Assembly (NCBI GenBank): GCA_025506515.1
Contig: CM046458.1
Coordinates: 47,281,390 to 47,345,389, forward strand
Direction: 5' to 3'
DNA length: 64,000 nt
Source of the DNA: Flaveria trinervia
Taxonomy: Eukaryota > Streptophyta > Magnoliopsida > Asterales > Asteraceae
The notes below the pieces were generated by a model. It saw nothing but the letters and a program-made list of their open reading frames with translations. It did no database searches and had not been told where the DNA came from. The position numbers were made by a program, and so were the translations under genes. Of the stretch, positions 1 through 9,470 are shown piece by piece (the first letter of the stretch is position 1; every line of letters begins with the position of its first letter).

Positions 1-1093
1 ATACTTGGGAAGATCTCTGATAGAATAAGGGCCTGGACCAGGGACAACATCTTGGCAATAACCACCAAGATTTGTTCGTCTGAAGCATACTCCAAGGGTT
101 TAGTGATTGAGGCATTAAATGAAGCTGGGGTTGGGAACCGAAAAGAACTGACAAAATTTACTAAAGCCTTCCTTACAGCCAAAATGCTAAAACAGTCTGA
201 AAAGCCTCTATCCTCAAAATCACTACCTCCACAACCCACTAAAACAACCCCTTTACCCTCTAAACAAACCATCCAACCCACAAAACCAAATCCTTTACCC
301 CCAAAACCCACTGCCAGTGATGTACCTAGACAAAAGAAAAGAAAGGTACTGAGGGCTGATGAAGAAGAAGAGGAGGATGAAGACAGACTGCCACTCTCTG
401 CAGTTATCACTTTGCCTAAGGCTAATCCAATGTCCATCACTCCTGCTTCTCAAATGCATGCTGTGATGATAAAGATTGAAGAGGAACAGATGCAAAGACA
501 TGATGAGGAAATGCTGAAAAGCATTGACAAAGCATATGCCACATCCTCTTCAATGATTAGCATGAAGAAAGAAGTCTTAAGATTGTACACCCTTGCTAAT
601 ACCTTTCAATACCAAAGCGAAAAAGTAAGGATATGGCCTGATCCTAGGGTGGCACACAGGATTGTCAAGAAAGAAATTCCTTCAAAATACAAGGGCCGAG
701 TGAAGAGGGTTGTCGACGAAGACATCACTGTGGTTCTTGTAGTGTCCCCCTGGGAAATTGTAGAAGAGTTCAAGAAAGCTTATGAAGCCAAACAACAACC
801 CCAAAAGATGTTGGAGAATAAAATCATAAAGAAGGGATTGGTTTAAAAGACTTGAAAACTTCAAACAAGATGAGCTCAACCTGCTCTTAGAAGGGACTCA
901 TCCAGATGAGTTTGCTTACAGACAAATAACCACGGTTGAGCTCAAGAATGGAAAACAGGCCAAGTACATCTCTGAAGTGTATGGCCGAGAAGGATTGTTT
1001 GATGGTGTGCCCGAGGTGCTGACAATGGATGAGCAGATCATGTTTCTAAGGGCTTACACCAGGGAATCCTATAGGCTGATACACGGGAAGTAG
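1..1093 (+). pseudogene. 3' end of env-like ORF of an upstream Sirevirus-like copia element
   Basis: This is the C-terminal part of the extra ORF that follows pol in Sirevirus-type copia elements. It is strongly similar, but not identical, to the tail of the env-like ORF at 9471-12793 and to the minus-strand one at 19312-22825. Shared blocks include VWPDPRVAHRIVKK-type and VVSPWEIVE-type segments, a poly-acidic stretch (EEEEEDEDR) and a proline/lysine-rich linker. The main frame is open from about 52 to 846. A single-base deletion near 841 then shifts the frame, which continues to a TAG at 1091-1093 after RLIHGK. The 5' part lies left of the window. The biochemical role of these env-like ORFs is unknown. 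The element it belongs to shares its downstream LTR with copia-1. Confidence 0.8.
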
Positions 1094-1311
1094 ATCTCAT
1101 GTTGGGGTAACAGCTCAGTGTCCAAGTCCCCAATACAGAGCTCCCAACCATATCATGCAAAACAGATCATCAGAGACTTCTTCCCAGGCCGGTGCTGAAA
1201 AAGGGTCACTTCTCATCTGATCAAGAGGATAAAAAGACCAATCTATCTGCCAAAATAAGTGGGACTCGTCAATAACTTAGAGGTTTTGGCTGCATTGGTT
1301 CAGGGGGAGTT
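1094..1311 (+). promoter_or_regulatory. 3' untranslated tail and polypurine tract of the upstream copia
   Basis: Non-coding spacer between the env-like stop and the LTR. It ends in a polypurine tract, CAGGGGGAG at 1301-1309, directly before the LTR at 1312. The same tract precedes the LTR at 13012 and, on the minus strand, those at 19169 and 50977. In LTR elements this tract primes plus-strand DNA synthesis. Confidence 0.75.
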
Positions 1312-2234
1312 TGTTGGACCAAAAGAACCAATGAGCCTGATCAGAGAAACCTCTAAGTCCCACAGGACATCACAACAGCTGAAGAAGACCTGATCAGCTG
1401 TTCTACAAAGTCTGAAGAATACAACTGCTGAAGTATTTCTGAAGTACTGAAGACAAAGACTGAGACAACAGCTGAAGATCTAAAGTCTGAAGACTTCAAC
1501 AAGTACTGAAGACAAAGACTGAAGATCAACAGCTGAAAGACAAAGTCTAATGTTCAAGTACTGAAGACATCAGCTGATGCTAACAGCTGATGACAACAGC
1601 TGAAGAGGGCTTCTTCAGTTGTTGTGATGGTTTTTCTTCATCAGTAGTTTTCTTTTCCTTTCAGTAGTTTTGTTACTTTTCTGTAGTTTTGTTCCTTTTT
1701 CAGTACTTGTAAACAACTGAAGAGGTTGTTCTTCAGTTGTTGTAGTATCAGTAGTTTTATGTTTTTCAGTAGTTGTAAATAAGATGTTTAACACTTAGGA
1801 ATATTTGTAAGAAGATGTCAGTTGTTGACATCTTCAGTAGTTGTTAAACATCAGTAGTTATAAAACGGTTACATGTCACTTTCAAGTGACATCAGCCTAC
1901 GTCATTCTTTCCTTTATAAGGAAGGATGACTCACCTGTAATCGTGCCATTGAGGCCGACAATCTTAATGCAATATTCCTTTTGTCAGATATTTCTCTCTC
2001 ATAACAAAATCTTTTATCGCTTTATATCGAATGTTCTTGCTTGAATTTGTCTAATTCTGAGCTATTCCGCTGCTAAATCTGTTCAATCGATTAAACCAAG
2101 AGGCTGAGATCCTAACACGTATTTGTTCTTAAAGCATACGAGTATCAAATTCTTGCTACAATTTGTCTAATTCTTGTTCTTATTCCGCTGCGTTACACTC
2201 TATTACATCAAACTTGTGATCACTGATCCTGACA
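1312..2234 (+). repeat. Copia LTR shared by two elements in tandem
   Basis: A 923-bp LTR that starts TGTTGGACC after a polypurine tract and ends CTGACA two bases before the primer-binding site. Its relative at 13012-13937 is the 3' LTR of copia-1. It contains dense CTGAAGAC, CAGTAGTT and CAACAGCTGA words. It also has a perfect 9-bp inverted repeat at 1873-1892 (ATGTCACTT, 2-nt loop, AAGTGACAT) and a TATA-like TTTATAAGG at 1913-1921. Because the sequence to its left is the 3' end of another element, it acts as 3' LTR for the upstream copy and 5' LTR for copia-1. Confidence 0.85.
1913..1921 (+). promoter_or_regulatory. Putative TATA box of the copia LTR promoter
   Basis: TTTATAAGG lies 21 bp after a perfect TGTCACT/AGTGACA hairpin and just after an ACGTCA (bZIP-type) word. 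Related LTRs have TATATAAG at 13717-13724 and, on the minus strand, at about 18594-18605. The position in the second half of the LTR fits a U3 promoter. Confidence 0.5.
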
Positions 2235-2236
2235 AA

Positions 2237-2248
2237 TGGTATCAGAGC
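2237..2248 (+). other. Primer-binding site (initiator tRNA-Met)
   Basis: TGGTATCAGAGC starts two bases after the LTR end. It is the standard complement of the 3' end of plant initiator tRNA-Met used by copia and many gypsy elements for minus-strand priming. Confidence 0.9.
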
Positions 2249-2464
2249 AGGTTAATCATTGATGGATCTAATAATTGATCATTGAAACTGCTATTCAAGA
2301 TCCAAGTTTTATTCAATTAGCATTTTTGCAAGAAACGGTTATAGAGATTGAATTTTTGTGTTTCTGGTCATTCATCCTGAGATTTTCTCTTGGTTTTCAT
2401 TGAGTCTGTTGTGGTCTGTGTAAAAACTTTTAAAAGCTTGAATTAAATTGTATTTGGACTGAAA

Positions 2465-5285
2465 ATGACTACTCCTTCCAATGATCCTCACAATACTGGT
2501 TCCTCAACCAAGCCTCCAATGTGGTTAGGAATGAGTATAACATATGGCAACGACGAATGCTCCATCACCTGTCTGTTAACAGTGCAGGTTGTTGGACATC
2601 AGTGGTACATGGTCCACACAAGCCTATGGTGAATAACCCGGAACCAATCAAATGGTTCCGAAGAGGAGAGAGCAATACTCAGATGAGGATAAGAAATTGT
2701 TTGAGATTGATGCAAAAGCCCATGGAATTCTGGCCATGGCACTGCCCAATGAAATCTATTCTGGGCTAATGCATCATGAACTGCCCATGACCTCTGGAAT
2801 GGCTTGAAAGAACAATTTGGAGGAACAGATGAGGTCTTGGCAAATAATAGAAAAATCCTGCCCAACAATATAAGACATTCTCTCATAGAAAGGGTGAGAC
2901 ACTGACTCAACAGTTTGAGCGGTTCTCTTGTTTGATCTCTGAATTAAAAATGGTCAAACATGAGTACACCAATATCCAGATGAATAACAGATTTCTCAGA
3001 TCACTACCTGAGAGATGGGACACATACTATTGTCCTACGCTCCAGTGCAATTTGGACAAACTATCTCTCACCAACTCCATGGGAAATTGCTCACATTTGA
3101 GAGAGAGATAGAACAGAAACGAAAATTGTCTTCATCTGAAAGCTCATTGAAGACTTTGTACTAGGCAACACTGCCTTGGTTGGTCATGAGTTAGAATATG
3201 CTTCATCTGAATGCCAGTATGATGAGCATTGATTTCTCCTCAAACACTTCTGATTCTGCGTTTATGAGTGTTGATAGTCAGTTACTGGTGTAATAATGAC
3301 AATCTATGCTTCATCATGGATGATCTCAGGGGATTGCTGATGATGACTTAGAAGAGATGGATATTTTGAGCCAAATGGCGTTGATAAATATCAGATCTCA
3401 GAAGTTCTACAAAAGAACTAGAAGAAAGTTCCCAGGACTCTCTGGCAAAACCAAAGTTGGTTTTGACAAGAGTAAGTTGAAGTGTCACAAATGCCACAGG
3501 CTTGGACACTTTGCTAGAGAATGCAGATCATCTGGATCTAATTCCTCTGCACCTTTTGTGACTTTCCCTGGCAATAGTCAACAACACAGAGGGCAACATC
3601 TTCTAGTCATCATTCTCAACCACAATCTCCTGCATATTTTGTTCCTCATGGTCAAATGCCATATCCTTACCCTTGTTATTACATGCCACAGTCAAATCAA
3701 GTTCAAGTTCCTATGTACCAAAACCTCATGCACTACGAGAACCTCAACCATATCAATCTCATCAACCTCCTCAACCTCTTCAACCTCAACAACATAGCTT
3801 CTTCACCCCTGGAGTTGTTGACTGGAGCAGTTTACCGGATGACATGTCTGGTCATGAACAACTGTTCACAGGTGCTGGTCAACATAGTGGTGACAGTCCT
3901 TTTGGGAATCTGGCTCTCATGGCCCTGGAGTCTACTGAGGGTTCCTGCTCAAGTGCATCATCTTCACAGGTAACTCAGGTATCTTTAGAGGCTAAAGCCA
4001 AGTTATGTTCTGAATCATGCATTGCTGCCTTTGTCTCCATTAGAGAGGCAAATGTAGCATTAATAAATCAAAAACTTGAGTTGAGAAAACCATTTCCAAA
4101 AGAAAAGCTGAGTTGAGTCTGCTCTTAATAGTAAAAATGATGAGATTTATAAGCTTAAATGCCAATTAAATTATGAAAAGGCCAAGCTAGAGGTTATTCT
4201 GGAAGACCAGAGAAGTCTCAAAGAAACCCTTGCAGTCACCCAGGTAGAGTGTGATCGATGGGTATAATCATGCAAAGGTTTTGAAATGCTTCTTAGTAAG
4301 CAATCTGCTTCCAATGTGAAGTTTGGTATTGGTTATAATCACACTGCTCCTCCTACAGATTTTGCTTCAAGAGCAGAAGTGAAATCTGATGGAGAAAGCA
4401 ATAACCAATCCACCTCATCATGTGATTCACTTTTTGATAGAGCATCATCAAAAGTTGAAGTCAGCACTAAGCCCTCTCAGAAACCATCAGCTGATGTTGA
4501 TGGTTCCACTGCTGACACTCACATGATCAAAGAGCTGATCAACTCAGGAGCTATTTCTGGAAGTCCTGAGAGGACTGGAGAGCAAGATTTAACACCTGAA
4601 GTTCAAACTCCAACTACTGTCAGCACTGAAGAGAAGAAAACTGTCAGTAGAAAGAGTTTGAAGACTACTAAAGAGGAAGTCAAGAAAGCAAATAATGCTT
4701 CCAAAGTACTGAAGAGCAAGTCTTCAGTAGTTTCATTCTCTTTAGTTGATGATCATCATAAGATGAAGAAGAAACCATGTGAAGTATGTGGTTTGTTCAA
4801 TCATCTTACAGATGATTGTTGGTACAAAAGGGGATCCAAACTCAAACATAAAGAGGAAAGTAAAGAGAAAATGGTTAAAATGAAAACTGAGTTTGAAGCC
4901 ACATTTGTACCAGCAACATCAAATCCTGTAACCCTAAGTCCAAAGAGAAATCCAAAAAGGAAGGGGTTAAACAGGTAACAGCTGAGATTGCTCAAAAGAA
5001 GAAGGTGCAACATAAGAACTTATCAAACTCCAATGCCAATGTGTCTGAAGAGCTGAAAGCCTTATCACAAAATCAGACACAGCTGGTTATGATCTATTGG
5101 GAAGAGTTAACCAATTACATGTTCCTATGTTAAAACCACAGAAAAGGAGGTCCAAGCCAAAGGATTCCTTTTCTTCACCAGTTTCTTCCTCTCAGGCTGT
5201 TGTTTCCAACAAACATGTTAGTTTACCATCTGTTGATGAGAACAGGCCCAAGACCAAACAGGTTTGGGTCTCAAAATCTAACTAA
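2465..5285 (+). pseudogene. gag: Gag of copia-1 (CCHC zinc knuckles), frameshifted
   Basis: Capsid/nucleocapsid polyprotein that packages element RNA. The ATG at 2465 is the first after the PBS leader and begins MTTPSNDP. Reading then passes through several frames, because single-base indels break it from about 2520 onward. Readable segments lie at 3357-3797 with a knuckle CHKCHRLGHFAREC, at 3673-4116, and at 4286-4978 with a second knuckle CEVCGLFNHLTDDC. Both follow C-X2-C-X4-H-X4-C. Serine/threonine/lysine-rich low-complexity stretches separate them. The last segment ends in VWVSKSN and a TAA at 5283-5285, 17 nt before an AG acceptor-like site. A homologous but distinct gag is at 30025-32760 on the minus strand. 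Confidence 0.75.
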
Positions 5286-5304
5286 TTTGTTGTATTTTGC
5301 AGGG
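5277..5304 (+). other. Gag/pol junction with 3'-splice-site-like signal
   Basis: The gag stop TAA lies in CTAACTAA, which matches the plant branch-point consensus. It is followed by a T-rich run and TTTTGCAG, with the AG at 5301-5302. The pol frame opens immediately after it in a different frame from gag. The same arrangement recurs in copia-2 (26829-26855) and copia-3 (29612-29634). Confidence 0.45.
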
Positions 5305-6743
5305 TTCTTCAACATACCTCAGAGGCATCTGGTATGTAGACAGAGGAGGATCCATGCATATGACAGGAAACAGATCACTTCTTAATGACTACTCTCAAGG
5401 AAGGAAGGGGTTTGTGTCATTTGGCAATGATGCAAAGGGTTACATCATCGGCAAAGGCTTTGTTTCCACTGGGGAAATAAAGTTTGATGATGTTAACCAT
5501 GTGGAAAATCTCAAGTACAACCTCTTGAGTGTCAGTCAAATGTGTGACAAAGGCCATGTTGCTCTTTTCACCAGTCAGAACTGTCGGATTCTGTCATCCA
5601 AAGTTCTAAGCTTTATTGATAAGGTGTTGGATGAACACACTCTCCTAAAGGCCAACAGGACAGGAAGAGTGTATGCCTTAGATCTTTCCAAGAAAATAGA
5701 TCTCAAAGGCCATCCTTGCCTATTTTCCAAGGCTTCCCCTCAAGAATCTATTCTATGGCATAGAGAGGCTGGGTCATGTTAATCTCAAAAACATAAATCA
5801 GCTGATAAATCATGGTTTAGTAAGGGGACTGCCTATGAAGGAGTTCAAGTGTGAAGATAACTGCACTGCTTGTTTAAAAGGAAAACAGCACAAAGCTTCA
5901 TTTCCCTCCATAGAAGAACCTAAGTCCACTGCCTGCTTACAGCTTCTTCACATGGATCTCTTTGGTCCTGTGAGAGTGATGAGTATGGCTAAGAAGAAAT
6001 GCTGTCTGGTAATTGTGGATGATTACTCCAGATTTGTATGGACTTTCTTCTTGCATTCAAAGGATGAGGCTGTGCAGTCCATTATGAACTTTGTGTTACA
6101 CGTTGAGAAGCAGTATTCCCTACCAGTTAAGTGTGTGAGGAGTGACAATGGTACTGAATTCAGAAACCACACACTTGATGAGTTTTACTTATCAAAGGGA
6201 ATCAAGAGTCAGTATAGCATCCCAAGAACTCCTGAGCAAAATGGAGTAGTGGAGAGAAAGAACAGGACCCTTATTGAAGCTGCAAGGTCCATGTTGGCTG
6301 ATTCTGGACTGCCAATGACTTTTTGGGCTGAAGCTGTCAACACAGCTTGCTATGTACAGAATAGAGTTCTAGTAAATCAGAGGTTGATGAAGACTCCATA
6401 TGAAGTTCTTCATCATTTGGCCCCTCTAATTTCATTCTTCAGAGCATTTGGGTGTCCTTGTTTCATTCTCAACACACGGGATCAACTCCAAAAATTTGAT
6501 CCTAAGGTGGATGCAGGGTACTTTGTTGCTTATTCATCAACTTGCAAAGCATACAGAGTCTTCAACTGTAGAAACAAGATGGTTGAAGAGACTCTACATG
6601 TTAAGTTTAATGAATCTCCAAAGGACAAGATTCCACAAAGCCCTGTGGAGATATTTGATTTGGACATACTGCAATATGTTCCTTATCAAACTCCTGCTGT
6701 TGCTCCTGTCAACAGTTCACCACTGGTGGTTCTGTGGTGCTGA
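5297..6743 (+). pseudogene. pol: Protease, GAG-pre-integrase and integrase part of copia-1 pol
   Basis: Encodes the element protease and the integrase that inserts the cDNA. The protease region shows WYVDRGGSMHMTG at 5330-5368, so the usual D-S-G active site reads D-R-G. The zinc-binding HHCC segment follows (LWH... then CTACLKGKQHK) but is broken by an extra base near 5765. Integrase core D-D-E residues are visible in HMDLFGP, VRSDNGTEF and PEQNGVVERKNR. The frame ends at a TGA near 6743 inside the linker. The copia-2 homologue on the minus strand is at 24867-26834. Confidence 0.85.
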
Positions 6744-8070
6744 TGATGATGATGATAGCAATACTCACCTCTTCAGGTTTAGTGATCAACTGCCTGATTC
6801 AGCTAGACCTGATGGTCCTGTAGCTCCAGTAGCACCATCCACAACAAATGCTGATGAGATTTCTTCAAATTCAACTTCCTTTGAATTACCATCCACTGAT
6901 TGGTTTCAAGGAAATGATTCACCATCACCATCTGTTGCTGCTGAGCCTGCTACAAACACTTGCACAGATCTCATTGTGTATCAAGATCTGAAGAATCACC
7001 CTATGTCTCAAATCATTGCTGATATCACTGTTGGCATATCAATAAGAAGTCAATTGTCAAATTTCTGCTTCTATGCTCTCTTCATCAGTCAGCAAGAGCC
7101 AAAGAATTATCACATTGCTTTAAAGGACAATGGATGGGTTGATGCCATGCAGCTTGAGCTTCTTCAGTTCAAGAAATAGCAAGTGTGGGAACTGGTTCCT
7201 CTACCTCCAGGTAAGTGTGCAATAGGCACTAAATGGGTGTTTAGGAACAAAACTGATGAAAATGGGCTTATTGTTAAGAACAAGGCCAGACTGGTTGTTC
7301 AGGGGTTTGCACAAGAAGAGGTATTGATTATGATGAAACCTTTGCCCCTGTAGCCAAACTGGAAGCAATTCGATTGTTTTTAGCTTATGCTGCTTATCAA
7401 AACCTTAAAGTTTTTCAAATGGATGTCAAAAGTGCATTTTTGTATGGGAAAATCAAAGAAGAGGTTTATGTATGTCAACCACCAGGCTTTGAGGACAATA
7501 AACATCCTAATTGGGTGTATAAGCTTGATAAGGCTCTTTATGGGTTGAAACAAGCTCCTAGAGCCTGGTATGAGACATTATCAAACTTTCTTCTGGACAA
7601 TAATTTCACTACAGGCTCCATAGATAAGACTCTATTCATTAAGAAAGCTGGGCAGCATAATCTACTTGTTCAAATTTGTAGATGATATTATTTTTGCATC
7701 CTCTGATCCATAGTTGTGTGATGCCTTTACAAAGTTGATGCAACAGAAGTTTGAAATGAGTGCCATGGGAGAATTACAGTTCTTTCTGGGTTTGCAAATC
7801 AAACAAAAGGCTGATGGAATTTTCATTCATCAGTCTAAATACACAAAAGATCTTTTGGAAAAGTTTGATTTACAAAACTGTAAGCCCTGTTCTACCCCCA
7901 TGTGCAGCACCACACAACTGGATACAGATCAGAAAGGTAAAGTGGTTGATGAAACACTTTACAGATGTATGATTGGGTCCTTGATGTATCTAACAGCTTC
8001 TAGACCAGATATTATGTTTGCTACATGTGTTTGTGCTAGATTTCAGGCTGCACCTAAGGAGTCTCATTGA
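6744..8070 (+). pseudogene. pol: Linker and reverse transcriptase of copia-1 pol
   Basis: RNA-dependent DNA polymerase. After a serine/proline-rich linker (6744-7100) the RT starts around QVWELVPLPPG at 7180, just after an in-frame TAG (7177-7179) where copia-2 has a glutamine codon. Later motifs are the FQMDVKSAFLYG block (about 7414), KALYGLKQAPRAWY (about 7530) and the catalytic box, read as FVDD near 7675. The box is thrown out of frame by a one-base change and is followed by TAG at 7711-7713, again in place of a glutamine. The ELQFFLGLQI segment follows at about 7770. A frameshift also lies near 7320. Confidence 0.85.
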
Positions 8071-8593
8071 TTGCAGTCAAGAGGATCTTTAGATATCTGC
8101 AAGGCACTCCATTTCTAGGTTATGGTATTCTACTAGACATTCTGGTAAATTAGTTGCTTTTTCTGACAGTGACTATACAGGGTGTAAGTTGACCAGGAAA
8201 TCAACTTCTGGTGGATGTCAATTCCTAGGCAACTGCTTGATTTCTTGGCAGAGCAAGAAACAGACCTCAGTTGCTACATCAACTGCTGAAGCAGAGTACA
8301 TTGCCGCTGCAAGCTGTACATCTCAGGTACTCTGGCTTCAAAACCAACTATTGGATTATGGCATAACAGAGACTAAGACCCCATTGTTAATGGACAGCCT
8401 CTTCAGCTCTTTGTATTGTCAAGAATCTGGTCCAGCACTCTAGGACTAAACATATTGAAATCAGACACCATTTTATTAGAGATTGTTTTGAAAAAGGTCT
8501 GATTGATCCAAAATTTGTTCCTAGTGCTGATGAGCTTGCAGACATTTTTACTAAGCCTTTGGATAGTTCAACTTTCCACAACCTGTGTTAAGG
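8071..8593 (+). pseudogene. pol: RNase H domain of copia-1 pol
   Basis: The C-terminal RNase H removes the RNA template. Readable pieces are FSDSDYTGC and KSTSGGCQFLG (8160-8230), then TSTAEAEYIAAA (about 8277) and ADELADIFTKPLD (about 8528). Indels near 8070, 8110, 8395 and 8585 break the frame. The homologue in copia-2 (23515-23886) retains a longer open frame. Confidence 0.8.
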
Positions 8594-8699
8594 CTTGGTA
8601 TGCTGCAGCTAGAATAAGTGACAACTACTGATGATCTCAGCTCACAAGTACTGATGATCATTAGTTCATTATTGTCACATATAAGTACTGATGAGTTGT

Positions 8700-9385
8700 T
8701 TTTCCCTTAGTAGTTTATAAACTACTGAAGGCTACATACCTCACCAGTACTGAAGTACTTTATCTGTTAAAACAACTGATGTAGTACAACAGCTGATGTA
8801 GCCACAACAGCTGTTGTAGCCACAACTACTGATGTCAGAAATGCAGATAAGTACTGATGTCCTATGAAACACCTGAAAAGCAGATGAAAAGTCTGATGAG
8901 TAAGTGTTGAGGACAGTGTGAAACAGCTGAAAAGCTATGAATTGACGAAAACAGCTGATGAGTAATTACTCTTCAGTTTTCTACAACTGCTGTTTCATTA
9001 AAACAACTGAAGCCAAAACTATGTCTTCAGTAGTTTACAACTACTGAAGACTAACACCAAGTATTCAGCTGTTTACAACAACTGATGGTAAAACCAATGT
9101 CTTCAGTAGTTTAACAACTACTGATGACTAATACCAAGTCTTCAGTTGTTTCATCACCTGAAGTCAAAACTGTCTTCAGTAGTTTTATAACTACTGATGA
9201 CAAAATCAGAGACTTCAGCTGTTTCAACGTCTGACGGTTAAAACCAAGTCTTCAGTTGTTTTATAACAATTGCTGATCACACCAATACGGTCAGCCTTTT
9301 CAAACCTCTGAAAGTTAACACCACGTCATCAGTAGTTTCACAACTGATGACTCACACCAAAACCTTCAGTCGTTTTCTAACCGAC
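8700..9385 (+). repeat. Degenerate array of palindromic units between pol and the env-like ORF
   Basis: The spacer is built from imperfect inverted repeats of CTTCAGTAGTT...AACTACTGAAG type. The best is at 9023-9051, with perfect 13-bp arms and a 3-nt loop. A perfect 18-bp palindrome is at 8709-8726. Between about 9020 and 9270 hairpin centres recur every 36-38 bp, at roughly 9037, 9077, 9113, 9149, 9185, 9223 and 9260. Palindromic repeats are known in Sirevirus non-coding regions, but I do not recognise this motif. A homologous, more decayed array lies upstream of the env-like ORF in copia-2 (about 22920-23400). Confidence 0.7.
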
Positions 9386-9388
9386 CCT

Positions 9389-9470
9389 TTAAATACCTTA
9401 TCCACCTTCAGAGTTTTTATCTTTTCTTCTCAAACCTAACATTCAAAAACTCTCTACCCTCTCTTCATCA
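9389..9470 (+). promoter_or_regulatory. Putative internal promoter and leader of the env-like ORF
   Basis: TTTAAATA at 9389-9396 is followed by a pyrimidine-rich leader (TTTTCTTCTC, CTCTCTACCCTCTCTTC) and the ATG at 9471. Copia-2 shows the same plan on the minus strand, with TATAAATA at 22883-22890, a TTTTCTCTCTC leader and the ATG at 22825. This resembles a plant TATA plus Y-patch core promoter. It is unproven. Confidence 0.45.

Noticed and set aside
5257..5302. A complete 40-nt intron (GT near 5262 to AG at 5302)
   Set aside because: It is too short for a plant intron, and the GT belongs to the conserved W-V codons. Only the acceptor side is kept as a hypothesis.
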